This document shows, one piece after another, positions 29,346 to 38,946 of a stretch of 64,000 nt of DNA. Origin of the DNA: Kribbella amoyensis (GTDB lineage Bacteria; Actinomycetota; Actinomycetes; Propionibacteriales; Kribbellaceae); NCBI RefSeq assembly GCF_007828865.1, contig NZ_VIVK01000001.1, positions 3,286,001 through 3,350,000 on the forward strand, read 5' to 3'. Position 1 is the stretch's first letter. Each line of letters begins with the position of its first letter. The notes beneath the pieces were generated by a model, which did not search any database, was not told where the DNA came from, and worked only from the letters and a program-made list of their open reading frames with translations. Both the position numbers and the translations under genes were made by a program.

Positions 29346-29957
29346 ATGGCGATCTCGGCGAAGTTGTTGGGCGAGGACGAGTACATCGTCGTCAGTACCC
29401 GGACGCACTGGAAGGCGCTGATCTTCCCGGTCTTCCTGCTGCTCGTGGTGGCCGGCGCGGGCGGGTTCCTGGCCGCGATCGTGCCGCCGGGCAGCATGCA
29501 GACACCGGCCCGGCTGGCGATCCTCGCGGTCGGCGTGGTGCTGCTGGCCGCGTTCGCCGCCAAGCGGGTGCTGAACTGGTTCTTCTCCACGTACACGCTG
29601 ACCAATCGCCGGCTGATCACCCGGCACGGCATCCTGACCCGGACCGGCCGGGACATCCCGCTGATGCGGATCAACGACGTCTCGTACGAGCACGGCCTGG
29701 TGGACCGGATGCTCGGCTGCGGCACCCTGCAGATCGAGTCGGCCGGTGAGCGTGGCCAGGTGGTCCTGCCGGACGTGCCGCACGTCGAGCACATGCACCT
29801 GCAGATGTCCGACCTGCTCTTCGGCGGCCCGGACGGCAAGCCGGGCGACGGCATCCTCGACGACGAAGCCCCACCGGAAACCCTCCGCCGGCGCCCCCAG
29901 CCCCAAGACCAGGACAGCGAAACCCTCTTCAACTCCGACGAAAACGACCGCCGCTGA
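29346..29957 (+). CDS. PH-domain (bPH2/YdbS-like) membrane protein
   Basis: 203 residues: two membrane helices (about 27-47 and 57-77), then a bacterial PH domain with the motif STYTLTNRRLITRHGILTR and the conserved IPLMRINDVSYEHGLVDRML. The tail is acidic and low complexity. The role of these proteins is unclear. Its end overlaps the 3' end of the AfsR gene by 29 bases. Confidence 0.85.
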   Translation: MAISAKLLGEDEYIVVSTRTHWKALIFPVFLLLVVAGAGGFLAAIVPPGSMQTPARLAILAVGVVLLAAFAAKRVLNWFFSTYTLTNRRLITRHGILTRTGRDIPLMRINDVSYEHGLVDRMLGCGTLQIESAGERGQVVLPDVPHVEHMHLQMSDLLFGGPDGKPGDGILDDEAPPETLRRRPQPQDQDSETLFNSDENDRR

Positions 29958-32724
29958 GCAACCCCACCACCACGTCGGCCAACGACTCGCCTTCATCACC
30001 CACCGGCCCTCCGCCTTCCGGAGCGGTCAGCGCTGATCTTGCGGTCGTCAGCGCTTCGGCGCGGGCGTCGATCTCGTCCGGAACGAACAGCGGCGCACCC
30101 AGCCGCCGGCGCTCGCGGTCGGCGATCCGCAGCAGCCTGAGCGCCTCCTCGGGGTTGTCCGCGGCCTCCAGCCCGGCCCAGGCTTCGACCATGTCCAGCT
30201 CGCCCTCCTCGAGCTGCAGTTCCTGGTAGAGCTTCAAGCTGCGCAGGTAGTACTCCCGCGCCTTCTCGACCCGCCCCTGCCGAGCAGCGATCACGCCGAG
30301 GTTGCCAACGGCGGCCGCCTCACCCCGCCGATCCTCACAGCCGCTGAACAGCTCCAGCGCCTCCGAGAACCCCGCGGCTGCTTCGTCCAGCCGGCCCAGG
30401 CAGCGCAGTACCGTCGCCGTGTTGTTAGCCGCGATCGCGAGCCCCCGCTCGGCTCCGACCAGCTCCGCCTCCTGCCGCGAGTGCTCGGCGTACTCCAGCG
30501 CCGCGTCGAGGTCGCGCTGCCCGGTCGCGGTCATGCAGAGGTTGTTCCAGACCATCGCCAGTCCGCGCCGATCGCCCAGCTCCTGCTGCACGGCCAGGGC
30601 TTCGAGGCCGAGCTTCCGCGCGGTCTCCAGGTCACCGCTGTTGCGGGCGAGCGCGGCCGCCGCGCGCAGAGCCTCGCCGCGGACCGCCCGTGCACCCGGC
30701 TCGGCAACGGCCAGGGCACGCTGCAACCACTGGCTGCCTTCGTTCATCTGGCCGGTCGTCCACCAGAACCACCAGGACCGCGTCGCGATCGCCAGGGCCT
30801 GTTCCGCCTGGCCGTCCAGGGCCCAGTCCATCGCCGCTCGCAGGTTGCCCAGCTCACTGGTGAGCCGGGCCAACCAGAAAGCGTGGTCGTCACCGCCGAA
30901 CTGCGGCGCCGTCTCCACCCACTGCTGCCACCACTTCCCGTGCAACTCGGCGACCGAGTCAGCGTCACCCGCGGCGGCGAGCCGCTCCACGGCGTACTCG
31001 TGGATCGTCTCCAGCATCCGGTACCGCGTGACCGGGCCGTCCAGGTCGGGTACGAGAAGCGAGCGGTGCACCAGTCGCGACACGAGGTCCAGTACGGGCG
31101 GAGCGTCGTCCAGGCCGGTCCCGATGTACTCCGCGGCCTCCAGCGGGAACCCGTCGACGAAGACGGCGAGCCGCGCGAACAGGGCTCGCTCCGGCTTGTC
31201 CAGCAGGTCGTGGCTCCACTCCAGCGTCGACCGCAGCGCGCGGTGTCGTCGGGGGAGTGAGCGGTTGTCGGCGGTGAGCAGGTCCAGCGGGCGCTCGAGC
31301 CGCTGCTCCAACTCGGTCAGGTTCAGCATCCGCAACCGGGCCGCCGCGAGCTCGATCGCCAACGGCAGTCCGTCCAGCTGACGGCAGACAGCCACCGCGG
31401 ACCGGTACGTGTCCGGCGTGATCCGGAACCCGGCCCGCGCCGTCGCGCCGCGCGCCGCGAGCAAGCGGATCGCCTCCGATCGCGTCGCCTCCTCGTACGA
31501 CGCGTCCGCGCGTGGTAGTTCGAGGCCGCCTACCGGTACGACCGTCTCGCCGGTGACCGCGATCGGTTCGCGGCTGGTGACGAGGAGGCGGAGCGAGCCG
31601 CAGTGGTTGAGCAGGTAGTCGGCGAGTTCGGCCACGGCGTCGACGACGTGCTCGCAGTTGTCCAGGACGACCAGGGCACGCGCGTGCTGGAGATGGACGG
31701 CGATCGTGGTGGCCAGTGGTTCGCCGGGGAGTTCCCGGGCTCCGACGGCGGCTGCGAGGCGGCCAGTCACCGACGCCTCGTCCGAGGAACCCGCCAGCTC
31801 GATCAGGTGAATGCCGTCGGGGTAGTGCGCGGTACCGAGGTCGCGGGCGAGCTGCAGCGCGAGCCGGGTCTTGCCCGTACCGCCGGGGCCGGTCAACGTG
31901 AGCAGGCGGCAAGTGCCGAGCAGTTCCTCGATCCGGTCGAGCTCGCGCCGGCGTCCGACGAACCGGCTCGCGGGGACGGGCAACGCCGCAGGTCCCGGGG
32001 CGTCCAAGGTGGGGTCGTTGCGCCGGATGCCTTCGGCCAGCGCTCGGAGTCGGTCGGAGGGCTCGGTGCCGAGCTCGTCCCTGCAGGCGGTCTCGAAGCG
32101 CACGTAGATGCCGTTGGCATCGGCGGTCCGGCCGGACTGGTGCAAAGCCAGCATGAGCTGACCAGAAAGGCGCTCCCGCAACGGATGAGCCGCAACAAGC
32201 GCAGTCAATTCGGAAACCAAAGCCCGATGCCGCCCCAAAGCCAACTCGGCCTCAACCCGCCGCTCAAGAGCCTCCAGGCGCAACTCCCCCAACCGCTCCC
32301 GCGCCCCAACCACCGAAGCAGCCTCCCCAGCCCCACCCAGAACCTCCCCCCGCCACAACCCCAACCCTTCCCCCAACCGCGCCACAACCTCCCCGGGTTC
32401 CTGTCCGGCGGATGTGGTGAGACGGATGAACTCGGTGGCGTCCAATTCGCCTTCTTTGACGTGGAGGACGTAGCCGGCGGGGGTTCTTTGGAGGCGGTTG
32501 CCGAGGATTTTGCGGAGGCCGGAGAGGTGGACTTGCAGGGTGGCTGTGCCGGTGGCTGGTGGGTCTGTGCCCCAGAGTTCGTCGATCAGGCGCTCGGCCG
32601 GGATCGGGCGGTTGTCGGCCAGCAACAACAGCGCCAGCAGAGTCCGTTGTTTCGGGCTGCCGGGCGACAGCGGTTCCCCGTCATCGGCCAGCACCTCCAA
32701 CGGACCCAGGATGCCGAACCGCAT
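29929..32724 (-). CDS. AfsR/SARP family regulator: BTAD, NB-ARC ATPase and TPR domains
   Basis: 931 residues. Residues 1-90 are the OmpR-like winged helix (MRFGILGPLEVLADDGEPLS, TLLALLLLADNRPIPAERLI), 95-245 the BTAD domain, then an STAND ATPase with Walker A TLTGPGGTGKTRLALQLAR and Walker B-like ALVVLDNCEHVVDAVAEL, and C-terminal TPR-like repeats from about 610. Such proteins switch on secondary metabolism or stress genes. ATG 32724 is chosen because AAGGAG precedes it. The BTAD segment (about 32160-32520) uses NNG/NNT codons (TTG, GGG, GTT, GCT) much more than the rest. Confidence 0.92.
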   Translation of the reverse strand: MRFGILGPLEVLADDGEPLSPGSPKQRTLLALLLLADNRPIPAERLIDELWGTDPPATGTATLQVHLSGLRKILGNRLQRTPAGYVLHVKEGELDATEFIRLTTSAGQEPGEVVARLGEGLGLWRGEVLGGAGEAASVVGARERLGELRLEALERRVEAELALGRHRALVSELTALVAAHPLRERLSGQLMLALHQSGRTADANGIYVRFETACRDELGTEPSDRLRALAEGIRRNDPTLDAPGPAALPVPASRFVGRRRELDRIEELLGTCRLLTLTGPGGTGKTRLALQLARDLGTAHYPDGIHLIELAGSSDEASVTGRLAAAVGARELPGEPLATTIAVHLQHARALVVLDNCEHVVDAVAELADYLLNHCGSLRLLVTSREPIAVTGETVVPVGGLELPRADASYEEATRSEAIRLLAARGATARAGFRITPDTYRSAVAVCRQLDGLPLAIELAAARLRMLNLTELEQRLERPLDLLTADNRSLPRRHRALRSTLEWSHDLLDKPERALFARLAVFVDGFPLEAAEYIGTGLDDAPPVLDLVSRLVHRSLLVPDLDGPVTRYRMLETIHEYAVERLAAAGDADSVAELHGKWWQQWVETAPQFGGDDHAFWLARLTSELGNLRAAMDWALDGQAEQALAIATRSWWFWWTTGQMNEGSQWLQRALAVAEPGARAVRGEALRAAAALARNSGDLETARKLGLEALAVQQELGDRRGLAMVWNNLCMTATGQRDLDAALEYAEHSRQEAELVGAERGLAIAANNTATVLRCLGRLDEAAAGFSEALELFSGCEDRRGEAAAVGNLGVIAARQGRVEKAREYYLRSLKLYQELQLEEGELDMVEAWAGLEAADNPEEALRLLRIADRERRRLGAPLFVPDEIDARAEALTTARSALTAPEGGGPVGDEGESLADVVVGLLSGGRFRRS

Positions 32725-32807
32725 CACCGGTCTCCTTAAGCGTTTCTTAGCTCCACCCCACGAAGCTGTGACGGTCGATCGCGACCAGACTGCCCTGGGG
32801 GGACAGC

Positions 32808-34601
32808 GTGTTCAGGATCAGTGGACGGAATCGTAGCGGCGCCCGGGTCGCCGTGGCGTGGCTCGCCGCGGCCACTTTGCTGGCGACCGGCTGTACGGCG
32901 AAACCGGACGCGGGCAGTGCCGTCCAACCGGCCGCCAACACCTCACCCAGCGACCACCAGCCGACCCCTTCGGAAACCATCACCACCGCGGACCTGACCG
33001 CGGCCGGATTCCGCATCGTGCCCACCGAAACCACCGCGGTCGCCCCGAAACCAGGCGAGCTGCTGATCACCGAGGCACAAGCCGACCGCATGATCGCCGA
33101 ACAGCGAGCAGGCGGCGGCTTGCTCGGTACCGAGGTCGACCGGCTGGCACCGATGCCGGCGGGTTCACCCCCACTCAGCTACCTCGTCGCAGCGTGGATC
33201 GCCCGCCAACCGACCGACGCCGCGAAGGTTGCGCACCGGCTGATGGGCGACCGTGGCTGGAAGCACGCCGGGCAGGTCGTGTTCCCGCTGGCCGTGCTGA
33301 CGCTGTTCGTCACCGACTTCACCCGCCCCCTCACGGCCGCTCCGACGCCGACGACGACCCAACCGACCACGCCCGGCCCGGTCCGCAGTACCGGCCCGAG
33401 CAGAAGCGGCGTACGGCCGGCCGCGGTCGCGTTCGACCCGTGCACGGACATCACCAACTTCCTGGCCAACGCCCTCAAGACGGTGTTCGACGCGCTCAAG
33501 CTGAAACCGGCGAGCTCGGGCGGGTTCTGGACCGTCGTCTCCTGGCTCGCCGACGTCTGGAACTTCGCGCTCGGCCTGGCCCAGGGCATCGTCCAGGCGG
33601 TCGTCGACAAGCTGACCCGGCCGCTCTTCGACGCGCTCCGGTCGGCGATCGGCGCGCTGACCGTGGCGACGCTGGTGATCTCCTACTTCACCAAGCAGAG
33701 CTTGCGGGTGGCCCTGCAACCGGCCGGCCCGTACCGGTTCGCGGTCGGCGCCGAGCCGGACGTCACCGGCGAATTCGTGGCCGTCGGCGACAAGCTGACC
33801 GCGTCCTGGCCGGACGCCCTGGTCAAGTGCGCCCAGGTGGCCGGCAAGAAGCTGCCCGAGGTGGTCGCCGCCGGTTCACCCGCGACCTGGAAGGTGATCG
33901 CCAACGACGGCGTGATCACGCCCGGCCCGCTGGCCGGCCAGGTCGGCTCCGACCGCACGGCCCGGCTCCGGTTCGCCACCGGTCGCGAGACGGCCGAGGA
34001 CGCTGCCGGTACGCCGGTCACGGGACGCGCGGTGGCTCGGATCGAGGTGGAGCGCAAGGAGATCCGGGATCTGCTCGGCGAGGTGAAGAACCAGGTCCGC
34101 GGGGTCCTCTCCTCGCTGCTGCCGGTGATCCCGCCCGCGATCCTGAACGGCATCTTCGACCCGCTGCTCAACGTCGTCGAGGCCGAGCTGGCCGCGCGGG
34201 CCGGCGGCATCTTCGCGGTCGCGGGGAGCGGCAGCGTCACCGTGCTCTTCCACAAGCCGGTGCCGAAGCCGACGCCCACGCCGACCCCGTCGAAGCCCGG
34301 CCGTGGTGACTTCTGCACGCAGTACCGGGCGATGGCGAAGTGGTCGTCCGACCACCAGGCGCAGCCCACTCCGGAGGCCTGGGCCGGCGAGCTGGTCCGG
34401 CGGCTCACCGCGATGCGCCCGCTGGCTCCTGCCGACAAGCTCGTGTGGGTCGACGCGCTGCTCCGGGTGTACCGGCTGGTGGCGACTGGCGCCGGCGCGG
34501 CCGCCATCGGCAACGAGGCCGCCGCCTCGAACTTCCCGGCCGCCGGGACCGGCCTCGCTCGCTTCTGCAAGGTCGACCCGGCCCTGCTCCAACCCCGCTG
34601 A
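32808..34601 (+). CDS. Large lipoprotein of unknown function
   Basis: 597 residues. Signal peptide with lipobox LLATGC (Cys about 29), a Pro/Thr/Ser-rich segment (about 30-60), a second Pro/Thr-rich linker (about 178-198), a hydrophobic stretch (about 285-300), and a C-terminal domain after KPVPKPTPTPTPSKPGRGDF with cysteines near 505 and 590. No known domain is recognised. GTG 32808 follows GGGGGA. Divergent from the AfsR gene and followed by another lipoprotein. Confidence 0.75.
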   Translation: MFRISGRNRSGARVAVAWLAAATLLATGCTAKPDAGSAVQPAANTSPSDHQPTPSETITTADLTAAGFRIVPTETTAVAPKPGELLITEAQADRMIAEQRAGGGLLGTEVDRLAPMPAGSPPLSYLVAAWIARQPTDAAKVAHRLMGDRGWKHAGQVVFPLAVLTLFVTDFTRPLTAAPTPTTTQPTTPGPVRSTGPSRSGVRPAAVAFDPCTDITNFLANALKTVFDALKLKPASSGGFWTVVSWLADVWNFALGLAQGIVQAVVDKLTRPLFDALRSAIGALTVATLVISYFTKQSLRVALQPAGPYRFAVGAEPDVTGEFVAVGDKLTASWPDALVKCAQVAGKKLPEVVAAGSPATWKVIANDGVITPGPLAGQVGSDRTARLRFATGRETAEDAAGTPVTGRAVARIEVERKEIRDLLGEVKNQVRGVLSSLLPVIPPAILNGIFDPLLNVVEAELAARAGGIFAVAGSGSVTVLFHKPVPKPTPTPTPSKPGRGDFCTQYRAMAKWSSDHQAQPTPEAWAGELVRRLTAMRPLAPADKLVWVDALLRVYRLVATGAGAAAIGNEAAASNFPAAGTGLARFCKVDPALLQPR

Positions 34602-34618
34602 TCCACGAGGAGACCGAC

Positions 34619-35200
34619 ATGTCCGTACGACGCACCGCCGCCGCGGTGGCTGGGCTGATCCTGCTGGCGACGACCGCCTGTGGCGGCGGCGACGAGAGTC
34701 CCGCCGCGGCGCCCGCGGCGAAGACCTCCACCTCCCAGCCGACCGACCCGCAGGCGTCCGAGAAACCGGCGGCGCAGGACTCGGCGCCGGTCCGCACCAA
34801 GGTGGTCGTGGACGCGCAGGGCGGTGGCGCCGGCCAGGGGCTGTGCACGCTGTTCAGCCAGGCGGAGATCGCCGAGCGTTTCGGCGGCGAGGTGGGAGCC
34901 GGACAGGTGAGCGGCCCGCTCGACTCGGCCTGCCAGTGGAGCGCGACGGCCGACACCGGCGGCAGCATCATGATCCAGCGGGTGCCCGCCGGCTTCTGGT
35001 CGCCGCCGACGATGGCCAAGAACTACAAGGTGCTGACCGGGATCGGCGACAAGGCGTACTCCGCGCCCGGCATGGTCGACGGCGACTGGGACGCCGCGGC
35101 GCTCCACGGCAGGTACGTGACCGTGGCCAACCAGAGCGGGCCCAAGGCCAGTGCGGACGGTGCTGTGGCGTTGCTCAGGGAAGTACTGGCTCGCGGCTGA
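34619..35200 (+). CDS. Secreted lipoprotein, DUF3558-like
   Basis: 193 residues. Lipobox TTAC (Cys about 21) then a Ser/Pro/Ala-rich linker and a C-terminal domain with two cysteines, GLCTLFSQAEIAERFGG and SACQWS, and GIGDKAYSAPG. The arrangement resembles the DUF3558 lipoproteins of actinobacteria, but the match is by eye. ATG 34619 follows GAGGAG, 17 bases after the larger lipoprotein, so both are probably one transcript. Confidence 0.75.
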   Translation: MSVRRTAAAVAGLILLATTACGGGDESPAAAPAAKTSTSQPTDPQASEKPAAQDSAPVRTKVVVDAQGGGAGQGLCTLFSQAEIAERFGGEVGAGQVSGPLDSACQWSATADTGGSIMIQRVPAGFWSPPTMAKNYKVLTGIGDKAYSAPGMVDGDWDAAALHGRYVTVANQSGPKASADGAVALLREVLARG

Positions 35201-35218
35201 CGCAGGACGTTGCGGTAC

Positions 35219-35785
35219 TCAGCGGACGGCAGGGAGGTCGCCGGTGGACTCGGCGTCCAGCTCGGCGGGGGAGTCCGGGGCGTGCGCGGTCTGCTCCGCC
35301 TCGTCGAGCGCGATCTCCTCGCGGAAGACGAACTTGCGGTAGGACCAGAAGCGGAACAGCGTGCCCAGGCCGAGCCCGATCACGTTCGCGGAGATGTTGT
35401 CGGCCAGCGCGGTGTGCAGGTCGAGCACGTACCGGGAGAAGCCGAGGCAGCCGGCCGCGATCAGCAGGCCGATGCCGTTGAGCACGAAGAACAGCACGTA
35501 CTCCCGCTGCAGGCCGGAGCGCTCGCGGTGCCGCCAGGTCCAGTGCCGGTTGCCCAGGTAGGTCGCGACGGTGGCGATGGTGACCGAGATGAACTTCGCG
35601 GTCACCGGCCGGTCGTGCAACAGGCCGTCGCCGTGCGTGCCGAAGACGACCAGCGGGTTGTTGAACACCAGCCAGTTGTAGATCGGCAGGTCGACGACCA
35701 TGCCGAGCAGTCCGACCAGCCCGAACTTGGCCACTTCGTGCACCAGGTGCTCGACCTGGCGGTACAGCGTGGTGACGATCTTCAA
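35219..35785 (-). CDS. GtrA-like membrane protein
   Basis: 188 residues from TTG 35785; earlier ATG 35914 or GTG 35899 are in frame but encode an unlikely cysteine/arginine-rich extension that runs into the purK promoter. Four membrane helices with GtrA features: AKFGLVGLLGMVVDLPIYNW, NRHWTWRH after TM2, and GTLFRFWSYRKFVFRE at the end. GtrA/DPMS_TM proteins are thought to move lipid-linked sugars across the membrane for cell-wall glycosylation. The acidic tail is low complexity. Confidence 0.85.
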   Translation of the reverse strand: MKIVTTLYRQVEHLVHEVAKFGLVGLLGMVVDLPIYNWLVFNNPLVVFGTHGDGLLHDRPVTAKFISVTIATVATYLGNRHWTWRHRERSGLQREYVLFFVLNGIGLLIAAGCLGFSRYVLDLHTALADNISANVIGLGLGTLFRFWSYRKFVFREEIALDEAEQTAHAPDSPAELDAESTGDLPAVR

Positions 35786-35927
35786 CGGCCGGGCGACTCT
35801 CTGTGCTGACGAACGACAGGGACAGTGAACTTCACGGTACCCGCCGACCGGGCCGAGACGAAAATCCCCCGCGCGCCGAACTGGCCCCCCTCCGGCCACC
35901 TGTTGTAAGCACATTAGGCTCCAGCCT

Positions 35928-37100
35928 GTGAAGTTTCAGCGTACGGAGCTCCCTGTCGGTACCCCCGTGGTCGGGATGGTCGGTGGTGGCCAGCTGGCCC
36001 GGATGACGCAGGAGGCTGCGGTCGCGCTGGGGATCCAGTTGCGGGTGCTGGCCGAGGGACCGACGGTGTCGGCGGCGCAGGCGGTCGCGGATGCGCCGGT
36101 GGGGGACTACCGCGACCCGGAGACGGTTCGCCGGTTCGCCGCGGAGGCCGACGTGGTCACGTTCGACCACGAGCACGTCCCGACGGACCTGCTGCGGTCC
36201 CTGGAGGCGGACGGGGTCCAGGTACGCCCCGGCCCGGACGCGCTCGTGCACGCCCAGGACAAGGCGGTGATGCGGCAGCGGCTGGACACCATCGACGCGC
36301 CCGCACCGGCCCACCAGGTGGTCGCCGACCGTGACGACATCGCCGACTTCGCCAAGCGCGTCGGCGGCTTTCCGATCATCCTCAAGACCACCCGCGGCGG
36401 GTACGACGGCAAGGGCGTCTGGGTGGTCGACGGCCCGGACGACCCCGCGGTCGAGGCGGCCTTCGGGGCCGGCGTGGCGATCCTGGCCGAGGAGAAGGTC
36501 GACTTCGTCCGCGAACTGTCCGCGATCGTGGCCCGCAGCCCGCACGGCCAGGCGGTGGCGTACCCGATCGTGGAGTCGGTGCAGAAGGACGGCATCTGCG
36601 TCGAGGTGACCGCCCCGGCGCCCGGCCTGGACCCGGAGAAGGCCGCGTACGCCCAGCAGACGGCGCTGCGGATCGCGGGCGAGCTCGGCGTCGTCGGGGT
36701 GCTCGCGGTGGAGATGTTCGAGGCCCGCGACGGCCGGCTGCTGGTGAACGAGCTCGCGATGCGCCCGCACAACACCGGCCACTGGTCGATCGAGGGCGCG
36801 GTGACGAGCCAGTTCGAGAACCACCTGCGCGCCGTCCTGGACCTGCCGCTCGGGTCACCGGCCGCGCGGGCGCCGTACACGGTGATGGTGAACGTGCTCG
36901 GTGGCGACGTCGAGGACATGCACCGGGGGCTGCTGCACTGCCTGGCGCGGGACCCGGGGCTGAAGGTGCACTTCTACGGCAAGTCCGTGAAGCCGGGCCG
37001 CAAGGTCGGCCACGTCACGGCGTACGGCGACGACCTCGAGGACGTCCGCGAGCGTGCCCGGCACGCGGCGGCGTACCTGACCGGCACGATCGACGAGTGA
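35928..37100 (+). CDS. purK: N5-carboxyaminoimidazole ribonucleotide synthase
   Basis: 390 residues, ATP-grasp. Converts AIR, ATP and bicarbonate to N5-CAIR. Motifs: [48 protein letters not shown] (ATP-grasp Lys), [54 protein letters not shown] 35928. Followed ten bases later by purE, the next enzyme. Confidence 0.96.
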   Translation: MKFQRTELPVGTPVVGMVGGGQLARMTQEAAVALGIQLRVLAEGPTVSAAQAVADAPVGDYRDPETVRRFAAEADVVTFDHEHVPTDLLRSLEADGVQVRPGPDALVHAQDKAVMRQRLDTIDAPAPAHQVVADRDDIADFAKRVGGFPIILKTTRGGYDGKGVWVVDGPDDPAVEAAFGAGVAILAEEKVDFVRELSAIVARSPHGQAVAYPIVESVQKDGICVEVTAPAPGLDPEKAAYAQQTALRIAGELGVVGVLAVEMFEARDGRLLVNELAMRPHNTGHWSIEGAVTSQFENHLRAVLDLPLGSPAARAPYTVMVNVLGGDVEDMHRGLLHCLARDPGLKVHFYGKSVKPGRKVGHVTAYGDDLEDVRERARHAAAYLTGTIDE

Positions 37101-37110
37101 GGACCAGACC

Positions 37111-37614
37111 ATGAGCGTGGGCATCGTGATGGGGTCGGACTCCGACTGGCCGGTGATGAAGGCCGCCGCGGACGTGTGCGTGGAGTTCGGGGTGGAGTTC
37201 GAGGCGGACGTGATCTCCGCGCACCGGATGCCGGTGGAGATGATCGACTACGGCCGGGCCGCGCACGAGCGGGGTCTCAAGGTCCTGATCGCCGGGGCCG
37301 GCGGCGCCGCGCACCTGCCCGGCATGCTGGCCGCGGTGACGCCGCTGCCGGTGATCGGGGTACCGGTGCCGCTGAAGTACCTGGACGGGATGGACTCGCT
37401 GTTGTCGATCGTGCAGATGCCGGCCGGGGTCCCGGTCGCCACCGTCTCGATCGGCAACGCGCGGAACGCCGGCCTGCTCGCGGTCCGGATCCTGGCCGTG
37501 CACGACGAGAAGCTGCGGGACCGGATGCTCGCCTTCCAGGAGTCCCTGGCCGACCTCGCCCGGGCCAAGGGCGCGACGGTGCGTGACGGGGCGGACGAGC
37601 TGCGTCCCCGCTGA
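37111..37614 (+). CDS. purE: N5-carboxyaminoimidazole ribonucleotide mutase
   Basis: 167 residues, class I PurE. Converts N5-CAIR to CAIR in purine synthesis. Signature motifs: [26 protein letters not shown] with the catalytic His, [13 protein letters not shown], and [20 protein letters not shown]. Directly downstream of purK. Confidence 0.96.
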   Translation: MSVGIVMGSDSDWPVMKAAADVCVEFGVEFEADVISAHRMPVEMIDYGRAAHERGLKVLIAGAGGAAHLPGMLAAVTPLPVIGVPVPLKYLDGMDSLLSIVQMPAGVPVATVSIGNARNAGLLAVRILAVHDEKLRDRMLAFQESLADLARAKGATVRDGADELRPR

Positions 37615-37688
37615 CGGCAGCCGGATTTCCCCCGACTTCGGCGCGAGTAGCCGTCAAAACCCCACTGTCTCGTCTAAGGTCATCGATC

Positions 37689-38909
37689 GTGACTCCGCCC
37701 GCAGCTTCGGACACGCAGCGCATCCCGGCCAGGTACTGGATCTGGCTGTTCGGCGCGGCCGTGTCGCTGCTCGGCGATCTGACCATCGCGTTCGCCATCG
37801 GCTGGTCCGCCAGCCACTACGGCGGCCGGGTGGCGGGCCTGGTCCTGCTGCTGGCCGCGGCGCCGCGGGCCGCCCTGCTGCTGATCGGTGGCGCGGTCGG
37901 TGACCGGTTCGGGGCGCCGAAGGTCCTGCTGGTCAGTTGTGCCGCGATGTTCTTCGTCACGGCCTCGCTGGTCCCGGTCACGATCGCGGTCGAGGAGCCG
38001 ATCTGGCTGCTCGTCACCGTGGCCCTCGTGGTCGGCGTGATCGACGCGTTCTTCCTGCCGTCGTCCCGGGCGATGCCGCGGCTGCTGGTCCAGCCCGAGC
38101 TGGTGCCGCGGGTGATGGCGAGCTTTCAGGTCACCGGGATGGTGTTCGCGGTCGCCGGGACGGCGGTCGGCGGCATCCTGGTCAGCTGGGCCGGCCTGAC
38201 CGCGGCCGCCGGGTTCGACGCGCTGACGTTCGCGGTGATGATCGTGGTCCTGGGAATCGTCGGCCGGACCGTCGACCCGCCGCCAAAGGTGACCACGGGC
38301 ATGTTCCGGTCGATCGCGGACGGGATGAAGGTCGCCTTCGGGCGACCGCTGACCCGGACCCTGCTGATCACGATGACGCTCGCGGCCGGGCTGCTGATGC
38401 CGATGGACGCCCTGATCCTGCCGTTGCTGGCCCGCGATCACCAGTGGGACGCCGCGACGGCCGGGCTGCTGATCGCCACCCGGAGCCTCGGCGTCGGCGT
38501 GATCGCGGTGCGGATCCTGTTCCGTGGCGCGTTCAACCGGCCGGGTCTGGTGGCCGCGCTCGGCCTGCTGCTCGCCGCCGTCGGCCTGGTCGGGCTGTCG
38601 ATGTTCGATCAGCTGCCGTTGGCGATCGCGTCCGCCGTGGTCAGCGGAATCGGGGTCGGGACGTTCACCGGCCACGTCCTGCCGCTGCTGATGAACTCGG
38701 TCGAGCGGGAGTACCAGTCCCGGCTGCAGTCGGTCATCGTGCTCTGCCAGAGCCTCGCCCTGGTGGTGATGAACCCGGTGCTCGGGACGCTCTCGGATCT
38801 CGACTCGGTCGGGATCACCGGTGTCTGTCTCGGGATCGGGATCGCGTCCGCGCTGATCGGCCTGGTCGCGCTGACCCGCCCGGTCCTGCGGAACGCGACC
38901 GTCACCTGA
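37689..38909 (+). CDS. MFS transporter, macrolide-efflux-like
   Basis: 406 residues with about 12 helices. It lacks the full DHA motifs but has GGAVGDRFGAPKVLLVSCAA after TM2 (motif A) and FFLPSSRAMPRLLVQPELVP, typical of the DHA3/MefA-like family. GTG start 75 bases after purE. Substrate unknown. Confidence 0.85.
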   Translation: MTPPAASDTQRIPARYWIWLFGAAVSLLGDLTIAFAIGWSASHYGGRVAGLVLLLAAAPRAALLLIGGAVGDRFGAPKVLLVSCAAMFFVTASLVPVTIAVEEPIWLLVTVALVVGVIDAFFLPSSRAMPRLLVQPELVPRVMASFQVTGMVFAVAGTAVGGILVSWAGLTAAAGFDALTFAVMIVVLGIVGRTVDPPPKVTTGMFRSIADGMKVAFGRPLTRTLLITMTLAAGLLMPMDALILPLLARDHQWDAATAGLLIATRSLGVGVIAVRILFRGAFNRPGLVAALGLLLAAVGLVGLSMFDQLPLAIASAVVSGIGVGTFTGHVLPLLMNSVEREYQSRLQSVIVLCQSLALVVMNPVLGTLSDLDSVGITGVCLGIGIASALIGLVALTRPVLRNATVT

Positions 38910-38946
38910 CCAACGGGCGACGGTCGCGTCTTCTGGCTTGCGAGAT

